Assembly (NCBI RefSeq): GCF_047338595.1
Contig: NZ_JBLFBO010000008.1
Coordinates: 1 to 64,000 of the forward strand
Origin: Nitrospira_D sp019636945
GTDB lineage: Bacteria; Nitrospirota; Nitrospiria; Nitrospirales; Nitrospiraceae
Length of the DNA: 64,000 nt
Direction: 5' to 3'
Shown here: piece after piece, positions 41,971 through 51,089 of the stretch
Numbering within the stretch: the first letter of the stretch is position 1
Layout of the letters: each line of letters opens with the position of its first letter
Notes under the pieces: model-generated
The model's input: the letters and a program-made list of their open reading frames with translations, nothing else
Databases searched by the model: none
Told to the model about the DNA's origin: nothing
Position numbers and translations under genes: made by a program

Positions 41971-42468
41971 TCATTCCCATGAGCCTCCCATGAGGCCAAG
42001 GAGTTGCTTTCGGCAGCGTAGGTCCCAGGTATAAATCGTATTGATCGAGGTTTGCCCCATCAATTGCTGGATCTCTGGAAAGCTCTTTCCTTCCAATTTC
42101 CATGTGAACAATTCCCGGCAGCGTTCGCCCAGTTGCGTGATAGTCGTGAGGAGCCGGTCAACTCGCTGTTTCTGATCGAGTTGAACCATGGGATCGTCTC
42201 CGGTGTCGGTCAGCGGCATCTCCTCGACTGATTCCTGATTATACTCACCACGTCGCAAGGCCTTGCGATGGGCATCCAGCATCTTGAACCGCAACACCTG
42301 AAAGGCCAGGGGGACGAGCTCGACCAATTCAGTCACCTGTGGGTACTTGGCATGCAGAACAGCTAAGACGTCCTGCGTGAGGTCTTCAGCCTGATCCCTT
42401 GATAGACGTGATGTTGCAAACGCGAGAATCCTTTCGCGAAGGGTGATCAATATCTGGTCACGGTCCAT
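41971..42468 (-). CDS. ECF-type RNA polymerase sigma factor
   Basis: A 165-residue sigma-70-family protein. Region 2 is seen as FATSRLSRDQAEDLTQDVLAVLH...LAFQVLRFKMLDAHRK, and region 4 as ITQLGERCRELFTWKLEGKSFPEIQQLMGQ with its helix-turn-helix. ATG 42468 overlaps the stop of the upstream amidohydrolase gene (TGATG), so they are translationally coupled; a TTG one codon earlier is less likely. The next gene encodes its probable membrane anti-sigma partner. The regulon is unknown; the promoter ahead of the amidohydrolase is a candidate for autoregulation. Confidence 0.88.
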   Translation of the reverse strand: MDRDQILITLRERILAFATSRLSRDQAEDLTQDVLAVLHAKYPQVTELVELVPLAFQVLRFKMLDAHRKALRRGEYNQESVEEMPLTDTGDDPMVQLDQKQRVDRLLTTITQLGERCRELFTWKLEGKSFPEIQQLMGQTSINTIYTWDLRCRKQLLGLMGGSWE

Positions 42469-43442
42469 CAATGGTCAGTAAGTGAAGTGGTTGTCGAATT
42501 CGATAACAGGTCGCCGATCGATCGGAAGTGGAGATTGAGCCCTGCGCAGACTTCAACTTGCCGGTCAAAGCGGTTCTTTGTGCGGATCATATCCCACAAC
42601 TTCCCAAAGCCTACACGCCCCCAAGCCGCCATGTGGAACACCGATAGTGGATAGTCCGTTCCAAAGAGCAGGCGAGATTGCACTTCTGGATGATGTCTGA
42701 GGTGCAGCAACATCTTCAGTCGATGGGGTTGAGTCAGGGCCGAAATGTCGGCATAGAAGTTCGGATAACGCTCGCACAGTTCACGAAAAGTTGGAAGAAA
42801 CTTTTCATACAGCATCAGCCCATAGCTACAGGCGTGGGCAGCAATGACGGTCACCCCTTCGTCCAGCGCCAGGCGGAGTCGATCGGGGTCTCCCAGGGAT
42901 TGGGCTTTGCCGATCAAGCTAAATTCATACCCAACATGGCTCAAGAATGGCAGTCTTCGTTGAGCCAATGCGCGATAGAACGCCTTATATCGCTCATCCG
43001 CTGGATTGAAGTGTTGCGCGTTCGGTAAGACTTTGATGAGCACAGCTCCGGCGTCTGCACAGCGGTGCACTTCGTCGATCGCATCCTCGCGTTGCGGATT
43101 GATAGATGGGCCGGCTAAAAAGACATCAGGATAGTCTCGAACGGCTTTGAAGACATAGTCGTTACTGACAAGAAAGTCTGTGTGCTGGCGATTGAGGAGA
43201 CCGGTCTGATCATAGAAGCCATCCATTCCGAGGAGCACGACTTTCTGTACGTACCGTGACGCGCGTAACTCTGTCAGAAGATGGTCGAGGTATTGCTGAT
43301 TGGTCTCACGTGGATGGGAAGGCGAGAGCTCATGTTTCCATAAAAGAAATCGAAACAGCGGGCTACGAAGCAACTTCGGTGAGATGAAGCATCCATTGTC
43401 GCCGTCCGGCAGGGCGGCTAAGTGGACATGGCAGTCGATCAG
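42468..43442 (-). CDS. Amidohydrolase-family (TIM-barrel) metal hydrolase
   Basis: A protein of the amidohydrolase-2 type. The first canonical start codon (TTG 43373) would give 301 residues without the metal-binding strand. The same frame continues upstream through LIDCHVHLAALPDGDNGC, where DCHVH is the family's HxH metal site. I therefore extend the gene to a CTG at 43442 (324 residues), a non-standard start. Later blocks are LSHVGYEFSLIG, VIAAHACSYG and LLFGTDYPLSVFH with the catalytic Asp. Just upstream lies a CGTGAAGCG-type intergenic element, which may have replaced the original start. Reaction unknown; hydrolysis or decarboxylation of a small molecule is typical. Confidence 0.72.
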   Translation of the reverse strand: MIDCHVHLAALPDGDNGCFISPKLLRSPLFRFLLWKHELSPSHPRETNQQYLDHLLTELRASRYVQKVVLLGMDGFYDQTGLLNRQHTDFLVSNDYVFKAVRDYPDVFLAGPSINPQREDAIDEVHRCADAGAVLIKVLPNAQHFNPADERYKAFYRALAQRRLPFLSHVGYEFSLIGKAQSLGDPDRLRLALDEGVTVIAAHACSYGLMLYEKFLPTFRELCERYPNFYADISALTQPHRLKMLLHLRHHPEVQSRLLFGTDYPLSVFHMAAWGRVGFGKLWDMIRTKNRFDRQVEVCAGLNLHFRSIGDLLSNSTTTSLTDH

Positions 43443-43451
43443 GGATTTCTG

Positions 43452-43562
43452 GGCCGTGGTTCGTGAAGCGTGGTTCGAAATGAGTCATCGGTTGGTGGGC
43501 ACCCTGGTAGCCGCCCTCTTCCCCTGCGAGATCCGCTTCACGTTTCACGCTTCACGTGAAGA
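43452..43562. repeat. CGTGAAGCG/CGCTTCACG palindromic element, copy 1
   Basis: TTCGTGAAGCGTGG on the left and CGCTTCACGTTTCACGCTTCAC on the right (split over 43534-43555) form inverted arms around about 60 bases. The right arm encodes the last codons (..S-R-E-A) and stop of the Aas-like gene, and the left arm abuts the start of the amidohydrolase gene. Related elements lie at 52246, 53627 and 57775. Confidence 0.65.
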
Positions 43563-46500
43563 GAGTCGTTCCGCTGCGATTCGCTTCACGCCGCGCAGAT
43601 CCAATTTTCCGGTTCCAAGGACCGGTAGTGCGTCAACCTTCACGAAGTGATGCCTAGACGGGATGAAGAGATTCGGGAGACCCATGGCGGACAGTTTTGA
43701 GAGGATATCAGGAATGGTGGCGTCGTCCACTGTATGCAGGACGGCCAAGCGCTCTCCTTTTTTCTCGTCGGGCAGACCGGTGACGGCAAACACTTGCACC
43801 TCAGCACCGGATGCTTGCTGCAGGGCCTCCTCAACCTTGCCGTGGGGAACCATTTCACCGCCGATTTTGGAGAAGCGAGATAATCGGTCGGTGATGGTCA
43901 GGAATCCATCGTCATCCAACGCCGCAATATCCCCGGTGATGTACCATCCGTCCCGCATCACTTGAGCGGTTAAGTCTTCTCGACCCAGATACCCGTTCAT
44001 GACATTTGGCCCTTTCACCAGCAACATGCCCGGTGTGCCTGAAGGCAAGGGGGTGTAACTATCGGGATCCACAATCTGTACGGAGACTCCTGGTAGAGGC
44101 TGCCCGACCGTCCCGCGGCGTGAGGCTGGTTGATAATATCCGGCGGCCCGGAAGTCCGGGCAATTAACGGCAATGACGGGTGCGCATTCCGTAACGCCAT
44201 AGCCTTCGATCGGTCCGACTCCGAACGTATCTTCCACCGCCTGGGCGAGGCGGGCGTGAAGCTTTTCCGCACCGGTGAGGATCACCCTGACCGAGCTGAA
44301 TTGCTCCGGGGTACAGCGGCGGGAATAGAGCTGTAAGAACGTCGGCGTGGTGACGAGGAACGTGACGCGATATGTTCTGATCAGTTCACCGATGGCGGCC
44401 ACATCAAGCGGCGACGGATGAAAGATCATCGGGGCGTTGTTGGACATCACGAACCAGAACACCATGTATCCGAACGAATGGAAGAAGGGCAAGATGCCGA
44501 GAACTCGTTCATCCTGGTAGAGATGGAGCATCTGTGTCGCGCCCTGGCAGTTGGAGTCGACGCTGAAATGAGAGAGCATGACGCCTTTGGGTTCACCGGT
44601 GCTGCCGCTGCTGAAGATGATGGTGGCAAGGCTATCGGGCGTCAGCGGTGTGGTCTGTCCACAGACCCGTTCGATGATCCGGCAGGGCGCAAAGAGTGCC
44701 TGCAAGGCGGCCTGAAGTTTATGGCCCTTGCTGATCGTTTTCGCGAGGTCCTCCAGCCAGAGGATTGAGGGGCCCTCCGGCAGCTCAAGCTTGGCTTTCT
44801 CCACGAACAGGCGGCTCGTTACGATGGTGCGAAGCCCCGCGAGCTGTACCGCAGCTTCCAATCCGGATTTGCCGACCGTGTAATTCAGGTTCACGATGGT
44901 TTTCCCGCAGAGGGGAGCGGCGACGTTGACCAATGCCCCGGCGACCGTGGGTGGCAGCAGCACCCCAACCCGCTCCTGTCCGTCCCAATAGGGGCGTAGC
45001 GTTCTGGCCAGGACGATCGATCCGATCAAGGCTTGCAATGATGAGACATGGGGGCGATTCTGGTCGGCCATGGCCAGGCTGAATGGCGCACGCCGCATCG
45101 AGCGAATAAATTCTCGATGGAGTGGACGGCGATGGGGCTTTCTCAGCTGCCACGCTGCCTCACCCAGCTGGCGGATCGTTCCACGCAGTTCATGGGCCGA
45201 CGTCGTGGACGGGAGAGGAGCTCCGAATGAGACTGTGACGGGGTAAGGGAGTTGTTCAGGCAGTTTCCACAGAAAGCGTCCACGATTGAAGCTGAAGATG
45301 CTGCCCCAGATACGATCCAGGTGAATGGGAATGATCGGAACCGTTCGCCCCTTAACGATCCGTTCAAACCCACGCCGGAACGGCAGGAGTGTCCCGGTTC
45401 TGGTGATCTGGCCTTCCGGAAAAATGCAGACGAGATCACCGTGGTCGAGGGCCGTACCTGCTTCCCGGAGTGCTTTGAGAATGACGCGCAATCCGCCATG
45501 TGACGAAATAGGAATGACGCCGAGCGCTTTCATGAAGGGTTTGAAGAGTGGCTGCTCGGCATACTGGGCGTCGACCACAAACCGCACGGGGCGATCAAGG
45601 CTGGCGATCAGGAGCAGACCATCCACAAACGAGACATGATTGGGGACCAACAGAGCGCCTCCTGATGGCGGCAGGTGTGTTTCCCCGATGACGCGGAGGC
45701 GATAGAGGGTATGCGTGAGTAGGACAAGGATGAGCCGAAGCAACGTATCGGGTAACAGCCACAGGGCATAGAGCATGCCCGCCAAGGTCATCCCGGCCGT
45801 CGCGAGGAAGATACTGGTGGTTGAGAGACCGGCAGTGGCCAGCCATCCGCCGGACAATGAGCCGAGGAGGATGCCTGTGAAGACACAGGTGTTGGACATC
45901 GAGATCACGGCTCCGCGCCGATCGGGCGGCGATTTCCATTGGAGGATGGCATTCAATGACACAAAGATGAATGCGCTGGCGATGCCGAGTGCGCCTAAGA
46001 GAAGAAATGTTCCCGAGAGTGGGGGTGCCAGAAGTCCGAGAAGGAGCAATGCCGTGAAGACGCCGATGGCGCCTAACGGGATGAGTCCGTACTCCACGCG
46101 GCTGCGTGAAATCTTTCCCACCAGGATGGCGCCGATCCCAATGCCGACCGACAAGAGTGTGAGTGGGAGCCCGGACATGGCGTCGGAGAGCCGGAGCACG
46201 GCCTTGGCGTAGACGATCACGTTTTGCATAAACAGACTGGCGATCGTCCAGAAAAATATTTCCATCGGGATGGCCATCTGCAACATGCGTTCGGTGCGAA
46301 TGGCCGCCCACGCACCACGAACCGTGGCGCCGATCCCGCCATCGGTTCGGGCCGGTAACACGGGTGGGATGGAGAATGCCGTGATGAGACCGACGACCGA
46401 CAATCCTGTCAGCACGAGCGGAGCCAGCCAGCTGTGAGATCCTGCCATCTGTAACAAGAAGCCTCCGGCGGCCGTTCCCGTCAAGATTGCGGCAAAGGTC

Positions 46501-46988
46501 CATAACTCAAGGAGGCCGTTGCCGGCAGCGAGTCGCTCATGTGGGACTAATTCCGGAAGAATCCCATATTTCGATGGGCTGAAAAGTGCACTGTGGATGC
46601 CCATCCCACAGAGGACGATCAGCGGAAGCATGCCACCGGCAGGGTTGATCCAGAGTGCCATGGTGCCGGCTGCCATCAGGAGAACTTCGACAACTTTGAT
46701 GCTGATGATGACCGTTCGCTTGCTGATACGATCGGCGAAGGTACCGCCGACCAGCGAGAGGAGCACCAGTGGCAGCGTGAAGATGACAAACGCGGTGGCA
46801 GTTTGGGTTTGAGCGACGGTTTCCAGCTCAGGCCCTGGAGCCATCCCTGCGGTCGCCTGCCTGATGGCCAGCAAGGCCACCATGAGTTTCCAGGCATTGT
46901 CGTTGAAAGCCCCGCAGAACTGTGCAATCAGGAGGCCACGAAGGGTACGGGAAACAGGTTGTTGGTCAGGACCGGCCGCAGTGGTCAT
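43545..46988 (-). CDS. aas: Three-domain MFS transporter / PlsC acyltransferase / acyl-ACP synthetase
   Basis: An 1147-residue fusion matching LplT plus Aas of lysophospholipid recycling. Residues 1-420 are a 12-helix MFS carrier (LplT-like, flipping lysophospholipids inward). Residues about 440-640 are a PlsC acyltransferase with the H-x4-D motif in VPNHVSFVDGLLL and FPEGQITR. Residues about 690-1140 are an AMP-forming acyl-ACP/CoA synthetase with TIIFSSGSTGEPKGVML, GYGVTECAP and TGDIAALDDDGFL. The domain order is common in many bacteria. The last residues and the stop come from a CGTGAAGCG-type repeat, so the C-terminus may be remodelled. It lies 9 bases downstream of the MutS-like gene's stop. 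Confidence 0.9.
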   Translation of the reverse strand: MTTAAGPDQQPVSRTLRGLLIAQFCGAFNDNAWKLMVALLAIRQATAGMAPGPELETVAQTQTATAFVIFTLPLVLLSLVGGTFADRISKRTVIISIKVVEVLLMAAGTMALWINPAGGMLPLIVLCGMGIHSALFSPSKYGILPELVPHERLAAGNGLLELWTFAAILTGTAAGGFLLQMAGSHSWLAPLVLTGLSVVGLITAFSIPPVLPARTDGGIGATVRGAWAAIRTERMLQMAIPMEIFFWTIASLFMQNVIVYAKAVLRLSDAMSGLPLTLLSVGIGIGAILVGKISRSRVEYGLIPLGAIGVFTALLLLGLLAPPLSGTFLLLGALGIASAFIFVSLNAILQWKSPPDRRGAVISMSNTCVFTGILLGSLSGGWLATAGLSTTSIFLATAGMTLAGMLYALWLLPDTLLRLILVLLTHTLYRLRVIGETHLPPSGGALLVPNHVSFVDGLLLIASLDRPVRFVVDAQYAEQPLFKPFMKALGVIPISSHGGLRVILKALREAGTALDHGDLVCIFPEGQITRTGTLLPFRRGFERIVKGRTVPIIPIHLDRIWGSIFSFNRGRFLWKLPEQLPYPVTVSFGAPLPSTTSAHELRGTIRQLGEAAWQLRKPHRRPLHREFIRSMRRAPFSLAMADQNRPHVSSLQALIGSIVLARTLRPYWDGQERVGVLLPPTVAGALVNVAAPLCGKTIVNLNYTVGKSGLEAAVQLAGLRTIVTSRLFVEKAKLELPEGPSILWLEDLAKTISKGHKLQAALQALFAPCRIIERVCGQTTPLTPDSLATIIFSSGSTGEPKGVMLSHFSVDSNCQGATQMLHLYQDERVLGILPFFHSFGYMVFWFVMSNNAPMIFHPSPLDVAAIGELIRTYRVTFLVTTPTFLQLYSRRCTPEQFSSVRVILTGAEKLHARLAQAVEDTFGVGPIEGYGVTECAPVIAVNCPDFRAAGYYQPASRRGTVGQPLPGVSVQIVDPDSYTPLPSGTPGMLLVKGPNVMNGYLGREDLTAQVMRDGWYITGDIAALDDDGFLTITDRLSRFSKIGGEMVPHGKVEEALQQASGAEVQVFAVTGLPDEKKGERLAVLHTVDDATIPDILSKLSAMGLPNLFIPSRHHFVKVDALPVLGTGKLDLRGVKRIAAERLSSREA

Positions 46989-46997
46989 TCGTGCCGA

Positions 46998-48845
46998 CTA
47001 TTGTGCCTGATTGTGAGGGGTGGGGGAAATAGGCAACCCTTCCAGTTCCATGATTCTTAAGGCATTGGTCGTCGGGCAGGGGCCTGGCCTCAGCTGGTAG
47101 TCGAACGTGAGGGTTCCGTTTGCCACGGTTTCTTGGAAGTGGGCGTTTCGTAATCGTGGGATGACCTGCTCCAGGTCCGCTAACTCCAAGTCATGTGTGC
47201 TGACGAGGCCAAATCCGTGCCCCTTGGAGAGGGCGGTGATATAGGCTTGGCTGCCGATGAGCCGTTCCCGGTTGTTGGTGCCTTTAAAGATCTCGTCGAT
47301 CAGAAAAAGCACGGGAGGCACGGTCCGATCCTTGGTGGCGTCGAGGATCGTTTTGAGTCGTTTTACTTCAGCGTAGAAGAACGAGAGCCCAGCATCGAGC
47401 GAATCGTCAACACGGATGCAACAGGCGAGTCGGCTCCAGGTCCAGTTGAATGATTGCGCACAGACAGGAGCACCGGCTTGCGCCAGGCAGAGGTTGATGC
47501 CGATCGTTCGTAAGAATGTGCTCTTGCCGGACATATTCGAGCCAGTAATCAGGTAGATCGAGCCCAGTTCAGCCATCTCGACATCGTTAGCGATGCGTGT
47601 CCCTGGAGGCAGCAAGGGGTGTGCGAGTCGGCTCGCGCGGAGGGTCGGAGGAATCTGCTGTTGCCCATCCGTGGTTGTGAGCGGAGTCGGCCAAATGTAG
47701 TCAGGATGGAGATAGGCAAAGGTCGCGAGCGCTGACGCGGCCTCGACTTCCGCCAGGGCGTCGAGCCACTGCGGGAGTGCTTGTTGAATCCGTTCTTGTA
47801 CCTGAATGAGCCGGCGCAGAAACCAGAGGTCCCACGGGCCAATAGCATTAATCGTCAGATGGACGAGGGGGTGGGCTTTAATGCTGACGGCATGCAGGGT
47901 ACGGGCGGCCTCTTTGAGCTGCTGTATAGGACTGACGTGGCCGATCAGAGCGGCCCAGGTTGACGCCAGAGTTGTCTCTCGGTGCGCCGCATATCGTTCG
48001 ATTAAGCCAAGGACCGTGGCCAGACGCTCGGTTTCGTGATGCAGGCCGACCGCATGTTCCAACAGCTCTTCCCCCTGATCGGTCATAAAGTAGATCAACA
48101 CATAGGCGGCGAACGAAAACATCCAATAGCCAGGGAGGAGTCCGAACAGCGTGGCGAGGCCTAGGCCGATCGTTGTCGAGGCAAGGAGCCCCTGGACGAC
48201 AAGGATGGTATTCAGATGGGGGAGTCCGAGCCGGTGCTCGATGACCGCAGCCAACCGTTTGCCGTTGATCTCTTGGTCACCTGTGAGCTTGGCATCAAGT
48301 GTGAGCCGGTCACGCAATAAGGGACGAGACGTCAGTTCCCTGACGAGCGCTTGCCTGCTGCGCCACTGTTCGGGAGAAGGTGGCTGGTTGAGGAGCCAGT
48401 TGCGCACCCGTTCTCGGCCCTGGTCAGAGATGGTCGTGTCGAGCAGATGGGTCAGAGAATGGGGACCAACGAGGTCGAGATCTGCCGCGTAGGGGTGAGA
48501 GCTCCGCTCGTCGGTTGGTCTTGTCGGGATGTTTCCCCAATCCAACGCCATGCGGGCAAGGTGTGTCCGTTTAATCTGCTTCCACTGGCGGAGCCGATGA
48601 ATCTGGGCCTCCACCTTGTTATGATAGGCCGCAACGGCGATAAAGATAGCCAGGAAAAGAGCGAGAGACAGGTTGCCGCTCTGGTACCAGTTGAGCTTAT
48701 AGAGGGTAACGGTACAGATCAGGCCGGCGAGAAAGATAGCCAACCGCCACCGGGTGAATAGGGCGCTGGTCTTAGAGCCCTGAGCAATAAGCCGGTCTGT
48801 ACGGCTGATGATCGTCTCAATCTGGGTGGTGCGTGAGCGTGCCAT
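46998..48845 (-). CDS. Membrane-anchored MutS-like ATPase
   Basis: A 615-residue MutS-family ATPase. Two pairs of hydrophobic helices are seen: WRLAIFLAGLICTVTLYKL with LSLALFLAIFIAVAAY near the N-terminus and a pair near residues 215-255. Domain III-like helices follow, then the MutS domain V with Walker A ITGSNMSGKSTFLRT (near residue 436), VLFLIDEIFKGTNNRER (Walker B) and GLVSTHDLELADL. It lacks the mismatch-recognition domain I and the Smr nuclease of MutS2, so it is not a mismatch repair protein proper. Families of this type are conserved but uncharacterised. Its stop lies 9 bases before the aas start, so the two are probably co-transcribed. Confidence 0.85.
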   Translation of the reverse strand: MARSRTTQIETIISRTDRLIAQGSKTSALFTRWRLAIFLAGLICTVTLYKLNWYQSGNLSLALFLAIFIAVAAYHNKVEAQIHRLRQWKQIKRTHLARMALDWGNIPTRPTDERSSHPYAADLDLVGPHSLTHLLDTTISDQGRERVRNWLLNQPPSPEQWRSRQALVRELTSRPLLRDRLTLDAKLTGDQEINGKRLAAVIEHRLGLPHLNTILVVQGLLASTTIGLGLATLFGLLPGYWMFSFAAYVLIYFMTDQGEELLEHAVGLHHETERLATVLGLIERYAAHRETTLASTWAALIGHVSPIQQLKEAARTLHAVSIKAHPLVHLTINAIGPWDLWFLRRLIQVQERIQQALPQWLDALAEVEAASALATFAYLHPDYIWPTPLTTTDGQQQIPPTLRASRLAHPLLPPGTRIANDVEMAELGSIYLITGSNMSGKSTFLRTIGINLCLAQAGAPVCAQSFNWTWSRLACCIRVDDSLDAGLSFFYAEVKRLKTILDATKDRTVPPVLFLIDEIFKGTNNRERLIGSQAYITALSKGHGFGLVSTHDLELADLEQVIPRLRNAHFQETVANGTLTFDYQLRPGPCPTTNALRIMELEGLPISPTPHNQAQ

Positions 48846-48955
48846 AACAAGCGACCTTACTGGAACGGGTGAGGGACGTCAAATTGCGAAGCGGTGTGCG
48901 TGAAGCGTGACAACTCGGATAAACCATAGAGACGAAACACGATCCATTGTTGACC

Positions 48956-49837
48956 ATGCCGAATGATTGGGTAGATGTGTGCATTCATGGTGTTCTTGAT
49001 ACAGGCGAACTGCTCAGTCGTCTTGATGATGCAACGGTACAGGGAGCCTGGGAGGATGATGATGGGGGGAAGGTCCATCTCTATTGGGCGGAAGCCCAGT
49101 GGACTGAGGCTCGGCTTTCAGCGCTCCGTACGGCCCTTGCCGATGTGACGGAAGCATGTCAGGAGCAATTGCTGTCCGTGACGCGTGTGCCGGCTCAAGA
49201 CTGGAATGAAGCCTGGGCTCGTTCTGTCAAACCCCTTCGCATCGGTCGAGTGGTCATCCGTCCGAGTTGGGAGCCAGCTGAGCTCGGTCCTCGTGACCTC
49301 GAAATCATCTTGGATCCCAAGCAGGCCTTCGGCACAGGGCACCATGCGACGACACGCATGCTGCTGGAGTGGTTGCAAGAGGATATTCGAGGAGGAGAAC
49401 AGATTCTGGATGTCGGAACGGGAAGTGCCATTTTGGCCATGGCCGCCGTCAAGCTCGGTGCGACCTCGGCAGTTGGTGTCGAAATCGATCCCATTGCCGC
49501 AGACTGTGCGAAGGAGTATGTCGAGCTGAATCAGCTGACGGATAGGATCGACATCGTGACGGGCACGCTGGCTGATCTGCCACAGGAGAACCAGAGGCCT
49601 ATCGATCTGGTGCTGGCGAATCTTGATCGGCAAACTGTCTTAAGCCTTGCGGAGGACTTGGCATCCGTTGCGTGTGGAGGGGCGAGGCTTCTAGTTTCCG
49701 GCATTCTTGTTGAGCAAGAATCTGAGATCGTCGAGCGGTTTTCTCCCTTGGGTCTAGTCTGTGCTGACCGGCGGGATGATGAGGGGTGGGTGGTGATGCA
49801 GTTCTTGAAACCTGAATCCTGTAATGGAGAGGTCTGA
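48956..49837 (+). CDS. prmA: Ribosomal protein L11 methyltransferase
   Basis: A 293-residue SAM-dependent methyltransferase that trimethylates ribosomal protein L11. The PrmA-specific block FGTGHHATTRMLLEWL is followed by SAM motif I LDVGTGSAILAMAAVKLGA, EIDPIA (motif II) and VLANLDRQT in the motif IV place, where the NxxxxxL form is typical of PrmA. ATG 48956 is chosen; a TTG three codons earlier is in frame. The MOSC gene starts two bases after the stop, so the pair is one operon. Confidence 0.93.
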   Translation: MPNDWVDVCIHGVLDTGELLSRLDDATVQGAWEDDDGGKVHLYWAEAQWTEARLSALRTALADVTEACQEQLLSVTRVPAQDWNEAWARSVKPLRIGRVVIRPSWEPAELGPRDLEIILDPKQAFGTGHHATTRMLLEWLQEDIRGGEQILDVGTGSAILAMAAVKLGATSAVGVEIDPIAADCAKEYVELNQLTDRIDIVTGTLADLPQENQRPIDLVLANLDRQTVLSLAEDLASVACGGARLLVSGILVEQESEIVERFSPLGLVCADRRDDEGWVVMQFLKPESCNGEV

Positions 49838-49839
49838 CG

Positions 49840-50322
49840 ATGTCGACCGGACCACCATATCCACATGTACATCAGATCAACATTTCCGACGGAGGGGTGC
49901 CGAAACTTCCAGTCTTGGAAGCCAAGGTAAGCGAACAGGGGCTGGACGGCGATCGGCAGCGCAATCTCAAGTTTCACGGGGGACCGGATCGTGCGGTCTG
50001 TCTGTATTCGCTCGAACTGATTGAGCGACTTCAGGATGAAGGCCATCCCGTTGATCCCGGATCCTCTGGGGAAAACCTGACCCTGTCCGGCTTGGATTGG
50101 GACCAGGTGCGGCCCGGCGTCCGGTTAACCATTGGCCCGGAGGTCCAGCTTGAGGTGACGAGCTATACCACGCCCTGCAGCCACAATGGGCGGTGGTTCC
50201 GTGACGAGGACTTCTCGCGCATTTCTCAGAAGCTCAACCCTGGTTGGAGTCGGGTCTATGCGAAGGTGCTGCGGGGTGGAATTGTGAGGCCGGGAGACGT
50301 CGTAGAAATAACGAGCGAATAG
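49840..50322 (+). CDS. MOSC domain protein
   Basis: A 160-residue stand-alone MOSC (molybdenum cofactor sulfurase C-terminal) protein. Recognised by ISDGGVPKLPV, GLDGDRQRNLKFHGGPDRAVCLY, GENLTLSGLDW and a central TTPCSHNGRWF containing the conserved Cys. MOSC proteins bind sulfur or molybdenum-cofactor species and act as sulfur carriers or in reduction of N-hydroxylated compounds. The substrate is not shown here. It is tightly linked to prmA upstream and a methyltransferase downstream. Confidence 0.88.
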   Translation: MSTGPPYPHVHQINISDGGVPKLPVLEAKVSEQGLDGDRQRNLKFHGGPDRAVCLYSLELIERLQDEGHPVDPGSSGENLTLSGLDWDQVRPGVRLTIGPEVQLEVTSYTTPCSHNGRWFRDEDFSRISQKLNPGWSRVYAKVLRGGIVRPGDVVEITSE

Positions 50323-50422
50323 CCGATGGCCTAGAGCATGCGGCGGTAAAAGCAAACTTCGCATGCCTGCTGCTTATGTCATAAGCCATTCGCCGTAGGC
50401 CATATGCTTTCGGAGGTGTGGA

Positions 50423-51082
50423 GTGGATCGCATACCTGAACCAGAACTGATGGATGATCCCAAGCAGGCTGAGGCCTACGCGCGGGCAGATTTCGAGGCA
50501 GAGAATCAAGGGTTCATTGAACGGTTTAAAGAATACTTTCCGGAGTTTTCTCAAGGGACGGTACTGGATCTTGGCTGTGGTCCCGGCGATATTTGCATCC
50601 GGTTCGCCAAGTTCTACCAGGCCTGCCAGGTCATCGGCATCGATGCTTCTGCTCCGATGATTCGGCTGGGGGAGCAGGCGGTAAAGGAAGCGGGCTTATC
50701 CGATCGCATTATGCTGCGCTGTGAGCGGTATGAGGAGGTTGCTGGAGCAAGAATCGCCGATGCCGTGATCTCGAACAGCCTGTTGCATCATCTGCCGAAC
50801 CCATTACAGTTCTGGCAGAAGATTCGCCAGCTCGTGAGGCCAGGAGCGCCGGTGTTAGTCATGGACCTGCTTCGTCCGGACTCACCTGAAGCAGCCAAGG
50901 CCATTGTCGATCAATACGCCGCCAACGAGCCGGACATCTTACGCCGTGATTTCTACAATTCCCTGCTGGCGGCTTTCACGGAAGATGAAATCGGATCGCA
51001 GCTCGCTCGCATGAACCTCACCAGACTATTGATTGATGTGCCGGATGACCGGCACTGGGTGGTGGGAGGGATTATTTATTGA
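50423..51082 (+). CDS. Class I SAM-dependent methyltransferase
   Basis: A 219-residue Rossmann-fold methyltransferase. Motif I is VLDLGCGPGDICIRFA, motif II VIGIDASAPMI, motif IV ADAVISNSLLHHLPNP and motif V LVRPGAPVLVMDLLRP. The pattern is that of small-molecule methyltransferases (UbiE-like). Substrate unknown. GTG 50423 follows CGGAGGTG. It lies 100 bases after the MOSC gene; the spacer contains an inverted pair of words (AGCCGATGGCCTA / GCCGTAGGCCAT) that may be a transcript end. Confidence 0.85.
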   Translation: MDRIPEPELMDDPKQAEAYARADFEAENQGFIERFKEYFPEFSQGTVLDLGCGPGDICIRFAKFYQACQVIGIDASAPMIRLGEQAVKEAGLSDRIMLRCERYEEVAGARIADAVISNSLLHHLPNPLQFWQKIRQLVRPGAPVLVMDLLRPDSPEAAKAIVDQYAANEPDILRRDFYNSLLAAFTEDEIGSQLARMNLTRLLIDVPDDRHWVVGGIIY

Positions 51083-51089
51083 GGAATGT

